From contig CAZDZL010000005.1 in assembly GCA_964509885.1 (NCBI GenBank), positions 42,933 through 106,932 on the forward strand: 64,000 bases of DNA. The letters are read 5' to 3'. The notes below the pieces were generated by a model, which made no database searches, had not been told where the DNA came from, and worked only from the letters and a program-made list of their open reading frames with translations. Origin of the DNA: Palsa-1447 sp964509885 (GTDB lineage: Bacteria; Verrucomicrobiota; Verrucomicrobiia; Opitutales; Opitutaceae). Numbering within the stretch: the first letter of the stretch is position 1; every line of letters starts with the position of its first letter. The translations under genes were made by a program, and so were the position numbers. Below, in pieces: positions 6,710 through 16,058 of the stretch.

Positions 6710-9589
6710 ATGCGACTCCCCTTTCTCGCCCCGCTCGCGCTGTCCCTCTGCCTGGCCGCATCGCTCCGCGCCGCCCTCCCCTTTCCCCAGGCCGAGAGCG
6801 ACCTCAAGGCCGATCCCGCGATCACGTTCGGGGCGCTTCCCAACGGGGTGCGCTACGCGGTCATGCCCAACCACGAGCCAAAGGGCCGCGCGTCCCTTCG
6901 CCTCCTCGTCCTGGCAGGGTCCTTCAACGAGAACGAGGACCAGCGCGGCCTCGCGCACTACCTGGAGCACATGGCGTTCAACGGGAGCACCCACTACGCG
7001 CCGGGCACTCTGGTCGAGAAGCTCCAGCGCCTCGGCATGGGGTTTGGTGCCGACACGAACGCCGCGACGTCGTTCGACCACACGATCTTCCAGCTCGAGC
7101 TGCCCGACACCGCGCCGGCCTCCCTCGCCGAGGGGCTGCAGATCCTCTCTGACTACAGCGGCGGCCTCCTCCTGCAGCCGGCGATGGTCGACAAGGAGCG
7201 CGGGATCATCCTGAGCGAGAAGCGCACGCGCGACTCAGTCGGCTACCGCACGATGGTCGCCCAGATGGAGTTCATGGAGGCCGGCACCCGGATCCCCGAG
7301 CGCCTGCCGATCGGCCTCGAGGACGTTATCGAGAAGTCCACCCGCGACCCCTTCGTCGCCTTCTACGACGCGTGGTACCGCCCCGAGAACCTGGTCGTCA
7401 TCGTCGTCGGCGACATCGACGGCGCGGCCGTCGAGAAGCAGATCGTCGACGGCTTCTCGGGCCTCGCGGCCCGGGCACCCGCGCCGGCGCCGACCGACCT
7501 CGGCAAGGTGGCCTCGTTCACAGGGGTCAAAGCCCTCTTCCACGCCGAGCCAGAGTCCCCGGACACCCGCATCGTGATCGGCTCGACCGTTCCCTACGCA
7601 CACGAGGCCGACACGGCGGCCAACCGCATCAAGCACCTGCCGCGGGACCTGGCGATCGAGATGCTGAACCGGCGCCTGGAGATCCTCGCGAAGAAGGAGA
7701 ACGCCCCGTTCATCCGGGCCAGCGCGGGCGTCGAGGAGTCGTTCAACCTCTTGCGCGAGGCCGACATCGACGTGACCTGCCGGGCCGACCAGTGGGTCCA
7801 GGCCATGGCCGTGGCCGACCAGGAGCTGCGCCGGGCGCTGGCGTTCGGGTTCCGACCGGAGGAGCTCAAGGAGGCGGTCGCCGACTTCCGCAACAGCGTC
7901 TGGCAGGCGGTCAAGACCGCCTCGACCCGGCGCTCCGAGGCCCTCGCGGGCGACATCGCCGACAGCCTCGTCGACCGCGAGGTCTTCACCTCGCCCGCGG
8001 ACGACCTCGCGCTGTACGGGCCGGCGCTCTCGACCGTGTCCGCCGGCAACTGCGTCCAGGCCCTCAAGGACGCCTGGTCCAGCCCCGGCAGGTACGTCTT
8101 CGTCTCCGGCAACGCGAAGATCGCGGGCGAGCCGAGCGTCGTCGTCCAGTCGGCCTACGAGCGCGCGGAAGCCGCGGACGTGCGGCCCACCGACGCGCAG
8201 GTGATCATCACGTGGGGCTACACCGACTTCGGCGCGGCGGGCGCCGTCGCCAGCCGGACGCACGTCGACGACCTCGACATCACCCAGGTCACGTTCGCGA
8301 ACGGCGTGAGGCTGAACCTGAAGAAGACCGACTTCGAGGCGGACACGATCCACGTGTCGGCCCGCCTAGGGACCGGCCAGCTCACGGAACCCCCCTCCGA
8401 GCCCGGCCTGTCCACGTACGCGAGGCTCACGTTCGGCGCGGGCGGCCTCGGCAAGCACAGCGTCGACGACCTTGAGCGGGTCCTCGCGGGCAAGACTGTC
8501 GAGAGCGAGTTCTCGTCGGGGCCCGACGCCTTCGTCGTCTCCGGCAAGACGAACAAGGAGGACATGACGACTGAGTTCCAGCTGCTCGCGGCCGAGATCT
8601 CCGACCCGGGCTACCGCCCCGAGGCGATGCGCGTCGCGACCAAGCGCATCAGCGAGGCGTACCTGTCCTTTGACCACACGCTGCAGGGCCCGCTCGCCCT
8701 GAAGGTGCAGAACATCCTCGCAAGCGGCGACCCGAGGTTCGGGCTCCCGTCGAAGGACCAGATGCTCGCCCTCAACCTGGACAAGCTGAAGGCTTGGCTC
8801 GCTCCGCAGCTGGCGTCAGGGGCCCTCGAGGTCTCGGTCGTCGGCGACATCGACATCGACGCCGTCATCAAGGCCGTCGGCGCGACGCTCGGCACGCTCC
8901 CCAGGCGCGACGCCAAGCCCGCGCTCGACGACCTGCGCAAGGTCTCCTTCCCGTCGGACCCCTTCACGAGGGAGTTCGGCATCGACTCGAAGATCCAGAA
9001 GGCCCTCGTCGGGGTTTACTACCCGACGGCCGACGGCATGGACGTGCGGCGGGCGCGCCGGCTGAACCTCCTGGCCGAGGTGTTCTCCGACCGCCTGCGC
9101 GTGAAGGTGCGCGAGCAGATGGGCAGCACCTACGCCCCGTCGGTGCAGTGCACCGCCAGCGACATCTTCCCGGGATACGGCTACCTTTCCGCGGCGGTCG
9201 AGGTGGACCCGACGCGCGCAAAGGAGATCCAGGATGTCGTGGTCGCCGTCGCTGCCGACCTCCAGGCGAACGGCGCGACCCAGGACGAGCTCGCGCGCTC
9301 GCTCAACCCCACGATGAAGCACATCGAGGAGTCCGAGCGCACCAACGGCTACTGGATGACGGTGCTCACGCGCAGCCAGGAGAAGCCGGAGGTCCTGGAC
9401 TGGGCGAGGACGCGCCGAGCGGACTTCGCCTCGATCTCCACGGCGGACATCTCCTCGCTGGCCAAGGCCTACCTCGCCCCGGAAGAGGCCTCGCGCGTCA
9501 TCGTTCGGCCCTATGCGGCGCAGGCCGGAGCCGGCCCCCTGCGGGTGGCGCCGGCCCCGGTCGTCACGCCGCCGCCCGACGGCATGTAG
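6710..9589 (+). CDS. Secreted M16-family zinc peptidase (pitrilysin type)
   Basis: This 959-residue protein has a signal peptide (MRLPFLAPLALSLCLAASLRA). The inverted zinc motif HYLEH gives H83, E86 and H87, with the third ligand E163 at the expected spacing. The order is N-terminal catalytic domain, a second inactive M16 domain (GLSTYARLTFGAGG region), and inactive C-terminal repeats with the conserved R/Y-rich VREQMGSTYAPSV. The length matches PqqL-like two-halved M16 enzymes. It probably degrades peptides in the periplasm; the substrate cannot be inferred. A much longer open frame upstream is non-coding shadow. Confidence 0.92.
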   Translation: MRLPFLAPLALSLCLAASLRAALPFPQAESDLKADPAITFGALPNGVRYAVMPNHEPKGRASLRLLVLAGSFNENEDQRGLAHYLEHMAFNGSTHYAPGTLVEKLQRLGMGFGADTNAATSFDHTIFQLELPDTAPASLAEGLQILSDYSGGLLLQPAMVDKERGIILSEKRTRDSVGYRTMVAQMEFMEAGTRIPERLPIGLEDVIEKSTRDPFVAFYDAWYRPENLVVIVVGDIDGAAVEKQIVDGFSGLAARAPAPAPTDLGKVASFTGVKALFHAEPESPDTRIVIGSTVPYAHEADTAANRIKHLPRDLAIEMLNRRLEILAKKENAPFIRASAGVEESFNLLREADIDVTCRADQWVQAMAVADQELRRALAFGFRPEELKEAVADFRNSVWQAVKTASTRRSEALAGDIADSLVDREVFTSPADDLALYGPALSTVSAGNCVQALKDAWSSPGRYVFVSGNAKIAGEPSVVVQSAYERAEAADVRPTDAQVIITWGYTDFGAAGAVASRTHVDDLDITQVTFANGVRLNLKKTDFEADTIHVSARLGTGQLTEPPSEPGLSTYARLTFGAGGLGKHSVDDLERVLAGKTVESEFSSGPDAFVVSGKTNKEDMTTEFQLLAAEISDPGYRPEAMRVATKRISEAYLSFDHTLQGPLALKVQNILASGDPRFGLPSKDQMLALNLDKLKAWLAPQLASGALEVSVVGDIDIDAVIKAVGATLGTLPRRDAKPALDDLRKVSFPSDPFTREFGIDSKIQKALVGVYYPTADGMDVRRARRLNLLAEVFSDRLRVKVREQMGSTYAPSVQCTASDIFPGYGYLSAAVEVDPTRAKEIQDVVVAVAADLQANGATQDELARSLNPTMKHIEESERTNGYWMTVLTRSQEKPEVLDWARTRRADFASISTADISSLAKAYLAPEEASRVIVRPYAAQAGAGPLRVAPAPVVTPPPDGM

Positions 9590-9607
9590 CCGCCCAGGGC
9601 GCGGCCT

Positions 9608-10927
9608 TCAGGCCCTTCCGAAGACCAGCGACGCGTTCGTCCCGCCGAAGCCGAAGCTGTTGGCGAGCGACGCGTCGACCCGCTTCTTCACGGCGGTCCC
9701 CGCCGTGAAGTCGAGGCCCAGGGCGGCGCACGCGGGGTCCAGGTTCTCGAGGTTGATGGTGGGCGTGACGACGCCCCTGTCTATCGCCAGCACGGCCGTG
9801 AACGCGCCGAGCGCCCCGGCCGCCCCCAGCAGGTGACCGGTCATCGACTTGACGGCGCTCACGTGCAGGCCCTCGCGGCTCCCCGCGAAGACCGAGGCGA
9901 TCGCGGCGGCCTCCTCCCCGTCGCCGCCCGGCGTCGACGTGGCGTGCGCGGAGACGTAGCCCACGCGCCCCGCGTCGATCCCGGCGTCGTCCAGGGCGAG
10001 CTGCATCGACCTGCGGGACCCCTCGGCGTCCGGCGCGAGCGAGGAGAGATGGTGGGCGTCCGCGGTCGCGCCGTAGCCAAGCAGTTCGGCGTAGATCCGG
10101 GCGCCGCGCCTCCTGGCAAACTCCATCTCCTCGAGCACGAAGACGACCGCGCCCTCGCCGATCACGAACCCGTCCCGCGCGGCGTCGTAGGGGCGCGAGG
10201 CCCTCTGCGGCTCGTCGTTGCGGGTCGACAGCGCCTTCATCTGCGCGAAGGCGCCCACGGCCACCTGGGTGATGACCGCCTCGGCGCCCCCCGCGATCAT
10301 GACGTCGGCGTCGCCCCGCCGGATCGCGCGGGCGGACTCGCCCAGCGTGTGCCCGCTGGTCGCGCAGGCCGAGGCGATGCTCATGTTGGGCCCGCGGCAG
10401 TTCAGGACGATGGCAAGCTGGCCGGCGAGGATGTTCGGCGCGGACTGAAGGATGAAGAAGGGCGAGATCTTGCGAAACCCACCCACCCGCCAGGTCTCGT
10501 GCATCGCCACGATTTCGGGCAGGCCCCCCAGGCCGACGCCCAGGTTGACCCCGATCCGCTCCGAGGGGACCAGCGAGCGGTGGGCGTCGAGCCCGGAGTC
10601 AATATAGGCCTCGAGGCCGGCCCCGACACCCAAGTGGCTGAATCGGCCTAATTTACGCACATCCTTGGGTGAAAGGGGCGCCGTGACGGGATCGGTCCCC
10701 GCTCCGCGCGGGTAGACGGGCTCGCGCAGGGGCAGTGTCGGGTCGTATTCCCGGACCTCGCCCGCAATTCTGGCTGTGCAACCTGTTGCATCAAAGCGGG
10801 TTATTGGGCCAATTCCGCTGCGGCCGGCCGCAAGTGCCTCCCACGTCGAGGCCGCGCTCAGGCCCACGGGCGTGACGGCGCCAAGGCCTGTGATGGCCAC
10901 TCTGCGGGTAGTAAGTGAAGCCGGCAT
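9608..10927 (-). CDS. fabF: Beta-ketoacyl-ACP synthase II (FabF type)
   Basis: This 439-residue condensing enzyme carries the KAS I/II triad: C188 in ASACATSG, H328 in SAHATSTPGGD and H365 in KSMTGHLLGAAG, plus the C-terminal SFGFGGTNASL. It elongates acyl-ACP in fatty-acid synthesis or in a related acyl pathway. It carries an insertion around residues 68-88 (PVYPRGAGTDPV) not usual in E. coli FabF, and NAHGTST is SAHATST. No acpP or other fab gene is adjacent, so a specialised ketosynthase cannot be excluded. The ATG at 10927 gives a standard N-terminus (RRVAITGLGAVTP). Confidence 0.88.
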   Translation of the reverse strand: MPASLTTRRVAITGLGAVTPVGLSAASTWEALAAGRSGIGPITRFDATGCTARIAGEVREYDPTLPLREPVYPRGAGTDPVTAPLSPKDVRKLGRFSHLGVGAGLEAYIDSGLDAHRSLVPSERIGVNLGVGLGGLPEIVAMHETWRVGGFRKISPFFILQSAPNILAGQLAIVLNCRGPNMSIASACATSGHTLGESARAIRRGDADVMIAGGAEAVITQVAVGAFAQMKALSTRNDEPQRASRPYDAARDGFVIGEGAVVFVLEEMEFARRRGARIYAELLGYGATADAHHLSSLAPDAEGSRRSMQLALDDAGIDAGRVGYVSAHATSTPGGDGEEAAAIASVFAGSREGLHVSAVKSMTGHLLGAAGALGAFTAVLAIDRGVVTPTINLENLDPACAALGLDFTAGTAVKKRVDASLANSFGFGGTNASLVFGRA

Positions 10928-10955
10928 GGTACCTAAAGGACACGAGGTCTTGGCC

Positions 10956-10967
10956 GTTAGGCAAGTC
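10956..10967 (-). promoter_or_regulatory. Promoter-like box shared with two distant genes
   Basis: On the minus strand GACTTGCCTAAC ends 29 bases before the fabF ATG. Nearly the same sequence precedes the VirB8-like gene (GACTTGTCTAAC) and ssb (GACATGTCTAAT) at similar distances. It may be an extended -10 (TGnCTAAy) with a short leader or a protein-binding site; the data do not decide. Confidence 0.35.
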
Positions 10968-11012
10968 TTTGACTTTGCCCCCCCCGTCTGATCGGATGGG
11001 CGGCTCTCCACG

Positions 11013-11513
11013 ATGCAGCAGCTTCACGCCTACTGGCGCATGGATTACATTGAGGCGCCCCGCTACCCGGCATCGATGAAGCGGCCGTTCACGGACCTGC
11101 CCAAGATGGGTGACGACCGGGCCGCCCTCATCGTCCACAGGACCCGCCTGTCCTACCTGGTCCTGAACCGCTTCCCGTACAACCCCGGGCACCTCCTCGC
11201 CGTCCCGTTCCGGGAGGTCGTCGAGATCGAGGAGCTCTCGGCGGCGGAGCGGGCCGACCTCATGGAGGTGATCACCTTTGCCCGGAGGCTCCTGGCGGAG
11301 GCGATGAAGCCCGACGGGATCAACATTGGCTTCAACCTCGGGTCGGCCGCCGGCGGCAGCATCGCGCACCTCCACGGCCACATCGTGCCGCGCTGGAACG
11401 GCGACAACAACTTCATGCCCGTCGTGGGGCAGACCCGCGTCCTTCCCCAGTCGCTCGAGGCGACCTGGGAGCGCCTCTCGGGCTGCGTGGCCACGCTGGC
11501 CCCCAATCCCTGA
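11013..11513 (+). CDS. HIT-family nucleotide hydrolase/transferase
   Basis: This 166-residue protein has the histidine triad HLHGHIV (H119, H121, H123) and the family segments LNRFPYNPGHLLAVP and INIGFNLGSAAGGS. Spacing resembles Ap4A-phosphorylase-like HIT proteins of thermophiles and verrucomicrobia. A role in cleaving dinucleoside polyphosphates or AMP conjugates is likely but the substrate is unknown. It is 14 bases ahead of phoH in a plus-strand run and is divergent from fabF across 85 bases. Confidence 0.88.
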   Translation: MQQLHAYWRMDYIEAPRYPASMKRPFTDLPKMGDDRAALIVHRTRLSYLVLNRFPYNPGHLLAVPFREVVEIEELSAAERADLMEVITFARRLLAEAMKPDGINIGFNLGSAAGGSIAHLHGHIVPRWNGDNNFMPVVGQTRVLPQSLEATWERLSGCVATLAPNP

Positions 11514-11527
11514 CCCAGGAACCGCCC

Positions 11528-12511
11528 GTGCCCGCGAAGACGCTTCATTTCCAGAGCCCGAGGCACCTGAGCCTGCTCTATGCCGGGAAGGCCGAGAACC
11601 TGACCCACGCGGAGCGCGCTCTCGGGGTGAAGCTCGTGACGCGGGAGGACTGGCTGAAGATCGAAGCCGACACGGGGCCGCTGGCGCGCGCCGAGGAGTT
11701 CTTCGCCTTCCTGGACGCGGCGCGGGGCCAGGGGATGACCATCAGGACCCCCGATTTCGCCCGGATTGTCGACTCCTTCGGCAGGGGCGAGGCCGGCCGG
11801 TGGCAGACGCTCCTCGACGAGCCGCTCGTGATCGCCACGAACCGCAAGAGCGTCGTCCCCAAGACCATCGGCCAGAAGGAATACCTCAAGTCGGTGCTCG
11901 GCCAGCCGATCGTCTTCGGGATCGGCCCCGCGGGCACGGGCAAGACCTACCTCGCCATGGCCGCGGCCGTCTCCGCCCTCCTCAACCACGAGGTGGAACG
12001 GATCGTGCTCACCAGGCCCGCGGTCGAGGCCGGCGAGACCCTCGGATTCCTGCCGGGCGACCTGCGCGAGAAAATCCTCCCCTATCTTCGGCCCCTCTAT
12101 GACGCGCTCCACGACATGCTGGACCCCGAGGAGGTCGTGAAGATGACCGAGAAGGGTGTCATCGAGATCGCGCCGCTCGCGTACATGCGGGGCCGCACGC
12201 TCTCGCGGGCCTTCGTCGTCCTGGACGAGGCGCAGAACACCACGCCCGAGCAGATGATGATGTTCCTGACCCGCCTCGGCGAGGACTCGAGGATGGTCGT
12301 GACCGGCGACATCACCCAGATCGACCTGCCGCGCTCCAAGCTCTCGGGGCTCCTCGAGGTGCGCCAGATCCTCAAGGACGTCCCGGGAATCGTCTTCCAC
12401 ACCTTCACCGGCGAGGACGTCGTGCGCCACCCGCTCGTGCAGCGGATCATCGAGGCGTACGACCGGTACAAGAACCCGATGGCCGGCGCCGCACCCGCCG
12501 GGCCGCACTGA
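11528..12511 (+). CDS. phoH: PhoH-family ATPase (YbeZ type)
   Basis: This 327-residue protein has Walker A GPAGTGKT (residues 133-140), LTRPAVEAGE, Walker B VVLDEAQN and the sensor VVTGDITQIDLP, all standard in PhoH/YbeZ. The family is linked to RNA metabolism and works with YbeY, encoded two genes downstream. The start is GTG at 11528, 14 bases after the HIT gene; no upstream alternative keeps the frame. The gene order phoH - HD phosphohydrolase - ybeY is also conserved in Firmicutes. Confidence 0.94.
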   Translation: MPAKTLHFQSPRHLSLLYAGKAENLTHAERALGVKLVTREDWLKIEADTGPLARAEEFFAFLDAARGQGMTIRTPDFARIVDSFGRGEAGRWQTLLDEPLVIATNRKSVVPKTIGQKEYLKSVLGQPIVFGIGPAGTGKTYLAMAAAVSALLNHEVERIVLTRPAVEAGETLGFLPGDLREKILPYLRPLYDALHDMLDPEEVVKMTEKGVIEIAPLAYMRGRTLSRAFVVLDEAQNTTPEQMMMFLTRLGEDSRMVVTGDITQIDLPRSKLSGLLEVRQILKDVPGIVFHTFTGEDVVRHPLVQRIIEAYDRYKNPMAGAAPAGPH

Positions 12512-12512
12512 C

Positions 12513-14852
12513 ATGTCGGTCCGCAACCAGCTCAGGCTCCTCGTGGGCGGCCTCGGCGCGCGCCGGGGGGACCCGAAGTCCTCCCCCGCCCCGGGCTTCA
12601 GGGACTTCCTCGAGAGGAGCCGGCTCGTCGCCGGCCTCATCTTCGTCGTGACCGTGGCGGCGATCGTCGTCGTGAGCTCGGCGGGGATGAGGGTGCTCGA
12701 CCTGCCGGTCCTGCCCAACCAGATAGCGCCGGTCAGGATCGTCGCGGGATTCCCCTTCTCCTACGTGAGCACGGAGCGCACCCAAGCCGAGCGGGAGCAG
12801 CGCCTCGCCGCGCTGCCCCCCATCTACCGGCTCGACATGGCCCCGCTCGACGCCTTTGAGGGCGGCGCGCGCGCCCTCCTCGGCAAGCTCGCGGCCTTCG
12901 AGGCCGCCCACCCGGACCCGTCCGCGATGTTCTTCGACCGGCGCAAGGCGCTCGGCGCGATCGCGGACGACTTCAACGCGCGCGGCCCCTACGAGACGAA
13001 CGCCGACGACCTCGCCGCGCTGCTGACCGCGGGCGACGCGGCCGCGCGCGCGGCGCTCTTCGAGAACGGGTTCGCGGCCCTGCGCCAGATCTACAGCGAG
13101 GGTGTCCACGACAGCACGGTGTCCGGGGGCGCGCCGGACTCGGTCATGATGTACGAGGTCGAGAGGCCCTCCGGGGGCGTCGCGGCGCGCTCGGTCCAGT
13201 CGCTCGAGGACGCCCTCACTTTCCTGCGGGTGAGCCTTGCCTCGGAGGGCGTGCCAAAGCCCGCCGCGCAGGCCCTCTTCCGCCTCTTCCGCGGGGGCAT
13301 CCAGTCCAACCTCGTGTACGACCGCACGGCGGCGTCGGCCCGCGAGGCCGAGGTCCTGGGCAAGCTGCGGCCGGTGACCGTGAAGGTGGCCACGGGCAAG
13401 ACGCTGGTCGACGCCGGGGAGCGCGTGACCGAGGACCAGTACGAGATGGCGACGGCGTACCGCCGGGCCGCCATGGAGGGCGGGTCCGCGGAGCTGGACG
13501 ACGGCCTCGAGCTCTTCGGCCGGGTCCTGCTCGTCCTCGCGATGGTGCTCGCGTCGATCATCTACGTCCGGCTCGAGGATCCCGAGACCCTGGCGAGCAA
13601 CGTGCGCCTCGGCCTCCTCGCGCTCGTCGTCATCTTCAACCTCGCGCTCGTGCGCGCGGTCTACTCGGTCGGCGGGGCCGAGCTCTTCGTGCGGGACGCG
13701 ACGTGGGCCTCCGCGCTCCCTTACGTCGCGCCGACCGCGCTCGCGCCCCTTATCGTCGCCATCCTGATCGACGCCGGCTCGGCGATCTTCATGGCGCTCC
13801 TGATCTCGATCTTCACGGGAGTCATCTACGGCAACAGGCTGGACCTGCTGGTCCTCACCTTCCTCGCCTCGATGGTGGCCATCTTCGGCTGCCGCCATGC
13901 CCGCCGGCGCGGCAGCGTCGTCAGGGCCGCAGGGATGGGCGGCCTGACCGTGGCCGCGTTCGCGGCGCTGATCGGCGTGGCCCAGCAGACGCCGCTCGAG
14001 ACGCTCGGGTGGCAGATGGCGGCCGGGCTCCTCACGGGGCTTCTCACTGGCGTCGCGGTCGTCGGCCTCCTTCCGGTCCTGGAGGCGCTCTTCAAGCGCA
14101 CGACCGACATCACCCTCCTCGAGCTGACGGACTTCAACCACCCGCTCCTGCGCAGGATGCAGCTCGAGGCCCCCGGCACCTACCACCACTCGCTCGTCGT
14201 GGCCCAGCTCTCCGAGAACGCGTGCAACGCGATCGGAGCCAACCCGCTCCTCGCCCGCGCCTGCGCGCTCTTCCACGACATCGGCAAGACGGCGAACCCG
14301 GCGTACTTCACCGAGAACCAGCGCAACTCCGGCAACCCCCACAACGAGAAGGACCCGGCCGTCTCGGCCGCGATCATCCGCCAGCACGTGGCGGACGGCG
14401 TGGACATGGCGGTCCGCAACCACCTTCCCCGCGCGGTGATCGACGTGATCCGCCAGCACCACGGCACGACGCTCGTGAAGTTCTTCTACGAGCGGGCCCT
14501 GGCGATGTCGCAGTCCCCGTTCCCGGGGGTTGAGCCCCCCGCCGTGCCCGACACCCCGTTCCGCTACGAGGGGCCCAAGCCCCAGTTCAAGGAGAGCGCC
14601 GTCGTCTCGGTCGCCGACGGGGTCGAGGCCGTCACGCGCTCGGTGAGGACGATAACGGCGGAGAAGCTCGGCGCCCTGATCGAGCGCCTGATTGCCGACC
14701 GCGTGGCCGATGGGCAGCTCGACGAGGCGCCCCTCACGTTCGAGGACCTGGCGAAGATCCGCAACAGCTTCACCTTCACGCTCCTGAACATGCTCCACTC
14801 CCGGGTGGCCTACACGTCGGCCACCGACCTGCCGAACGAGGCGAAGGCGTGA
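12513..14852 (+). CDS. pgpH: 7TM-HD phosphohydrolase (PgpH/YqfF-like)
   Basis: This 779-residue protein has one membrane helix near residues 32-57, an extracytoplasmic domain to about 325, a bundle of seven membrane helices (about 335-530) and a cytoplasmic HD domain. The metal motif is ALFHDIGKT (H588, D589), with upstream TYHHS and downstream RQHHGTT. Characterised PgpH proteins degrade cyclic di-AMP; that activity here is inference from the family. It starts one base after the phoH stop and its own stop overlaps the ybeY start (GTGA). Confidence 0.88.
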   Translation: MSVRNQLRLLVGGLGARRGDPKSSPAPGFRDFLERSRLVAGLIFVVTVAAIVVVSSAGMRVLDLPVLPNQIAPVRIVAGFPFSYVSTERTQAEREQRLAALPPIYRLDMAPLDAFEGGARALLGKLAAFEAAHPDPSAMFFDRRKALGAIADDFNARGPYETNADDLAALLTAGDAAARAALFENGFAALRQIYSEGVHDSTVSGGAPDSVMMYEVERPSGGVAARSVQSLEDALTFLRVSLASEGVPKPAAQALFRLFRGGIQSNLVYDRTAASAREAEVLGKLRPVTVKVATGKTLVDAGERVTEDQYEMATAYRRAAMEGGSAELDDGLELFGRVLLVLAMVLASIIYVRLEDPETLASNVRLGLLALVVIFNLALVRAVYSVGGAELFVRDATWASALPYVAPTALAPLIVAILIDAGSAIFMALLISIFTGVIYGNRLDLLVLTFLASMVAIFGCRHARRRGSVVRAAGMGGLTVAAFAALIGVAQQTPLETLGWQMAAGLLTGLLTGVAVVGLLPVLEALFKRTTDITLLELTDFNHPLLRRMQLEAPGTYHHSLVVAQLSENACNAIGANPLLARACALFHDIGKTANPAYFTENQRNSGNPHNEKDPAVSAAIIRQHVADGVDMAVRNHLPRAVIDVIRQHHGTTLVKFFYERALAMSQSPFPGVEPPAVPDTPFRYEGPKPQFKESAVVSVADGVEAVTRSVRTITAEKLGALIERLIADRVADGQLDEAPLTFEDLAKIRNSFTFTLLNMLHSRVAYTSATDLPNEAKA

Positions 14853-15325
14853 AGCAGGGCGGGCGCGCCGTGCGGGTCGCGAACCGGCGCAGGGGCCTGC
14901 GGCTGGACAGGGCCGCGCTCGCCCGGGCCGTGGGCCTCCTCGACCTTCACGCCGGCAGGTTCAACGGGGGATGCCCGGCGGGTGAGCTGTCGATCGCGTT
15001 CCTGTCGGACCCCGCGCTGGCCCGCCTCCACGGCAGGTTCCTCGGCGACCCGTCCGCCACCGACGTGATCACGTTCGAGGGCGATTCCCAGAGAGGAACC
15101 GCGGGGGAGGTCTGCGTCTCCGTCGACGCGGCCGCGCGCGCCGCGGGAAGGGCCGCGCGGAGGTTCTCGGACGAGGTCACCCTCTACGTCGTCCACGGCT
15201 GGCTCCACCTCGCGGGCTATGACGACACGCGCCCCGGGCCCAAGCGATCCATGCGCCGCGCCGAGGCCCGCGCGATCGCGCTCCTGCGCCGATCGGGGTC
15301 GATGCCCCTGTTCAAGCTGGCCTAG
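14849..15325 (+). CDS. ybeY: Endoribonuclease YbeY, variant metal site
   Basis: This 158-residue protein acts in rRNA maturation and ribosome quality control. The family motif reads HGWLHLAGYDD, giving H116 and H120, but the third zinc ligand, normally His (GYDH), is Asp126. TDVITF and GEVCVSVD precede it as usual. Start GTG at 14849 overlaps the stop of the HD gene by four bases, indicating coupling. The N-terminal half is basic. The substitution is at the exact ligand position, so metal binding may be altered or completed by aspartate. Confidence 0.87.
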   Translation: MKQGGRAVRVANRRRGLRLDRAALARAVGLLDLHAGRFNGGCPAGELSIAFLSDPALARLHGRFLGDPSATDVITFEGDSQRGTAGEVCVSVDAAARAAGRAARRFSDEVTLYVVHGWLHLAGYDDTRPGPKRSMRRAEARAIALLRRSGSMPLFKLA

Positions 15326-15359
15326 GCGCCCTGCGGCCGATACCAAAAGCCTCCGCTCC

Positions 15360-16040
15360 ATGTCCGAACCGATCCCGCCCGCCTCCCGGTACGTCACGCT
15401 CAGGAATGCGTTCTTCTCAGGCGTCATCCTGGTGGCCCCGCTCTGCCTGACGGTCTGGGTGTTCGCCAAGATCGTCGACTTCGTGGGCGGCGCCTTCAAG
15501 CCGCTCTTCCTCGTCTTCGTCCCCGCGTCGCTCAGCACCCGGCCGAGCCTCGACACCGTCTGGGAGATCCTCTCGACCCTGATCGTCATCGTCCTCGTGA
15601 CGCTCCTCGGCTACGTGTCGCGCTACGTCTTCGGGAAGTTCTTCTTCAGCATCGGCGACCGCTTCATCCAGACGATCCCCGGCGTCAGCGCCGTCTACAA
15701 CACGGTCCGCCAGATCGTTAACACGTTCAGCTCCCAGAGCCGGCACATGTTCAACAAGGTGGTCCTGGTCGAGTTCCCGCGGGAGGGATGCTGGACCATC
15801 GGGTTCCTGACGAACACGGTGCAGGGCGAGGCCCAGGCAAAGTCGGGCGACGAGGTGTGGACGGTGTTCGTCCCGACGACGCCCAACCCGACGAGCGGCT
15901 TCCTCCTCATGCTGCCGAGGAGGGACATCGTCGAGCTGGACATGCCGGTTGGCGAGGGGATGAAGATGATCATCTCGGGCGGAGCGGTCGTGCCGACGTG
16001 GCCCGCGCCCGAACACGTGAAGAGCCGCGAGGCGAGATAG
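15360..16040 (+). CDS. DUF502-family membrane protein
   Basis: This 226-residue protein has two membrane helices (about residues 17-43 and 65-90) followed by a soluble domain with DRFIQTIPGVSAVYNTVRQI, VLVEFPREG, TTPNPTSGFLLMLPR and GMKMIISGG. These segments define DUF502, whose function is unknown in bacteria; plant relatives (LCV/COV) affect vascular patterning. It follows ybeY by 34 bases. The ATG at 15360 places the first helix correctly. Confidence 0.88.
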   Translation: MSEPIPPASRYVTLRNAFFSGVILVAPLCLTVWVFAKIVDFVGGAFKPLFLVFVPASLSTRPSLDTVWEILSTLIVIVLVTLLGYVSRYVFGKFFFSIGDRFIQTIPGVSAVYNTVRQIVNTFSSQSRHMFNKVVLVEFPREGCWTIGFLTNTVQGEAQAKSGDEVWTVFVPTTPNPTSGFLLMLPRRDIVELDMPVGEGMKMIISGGAVVPTWPAPEHVKSREAR

Positions 16041-16058
16041 CCCGCGGCCCGATTCCCG

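Noticed and set aside
12447..14798. Long open frame antisense to the HD phosphohydrolase
   Set aside because: Asp/Arg/Glu/Ala-rich composition typical of antisense frames in GC-rich genes; the sense product has clear motifs.
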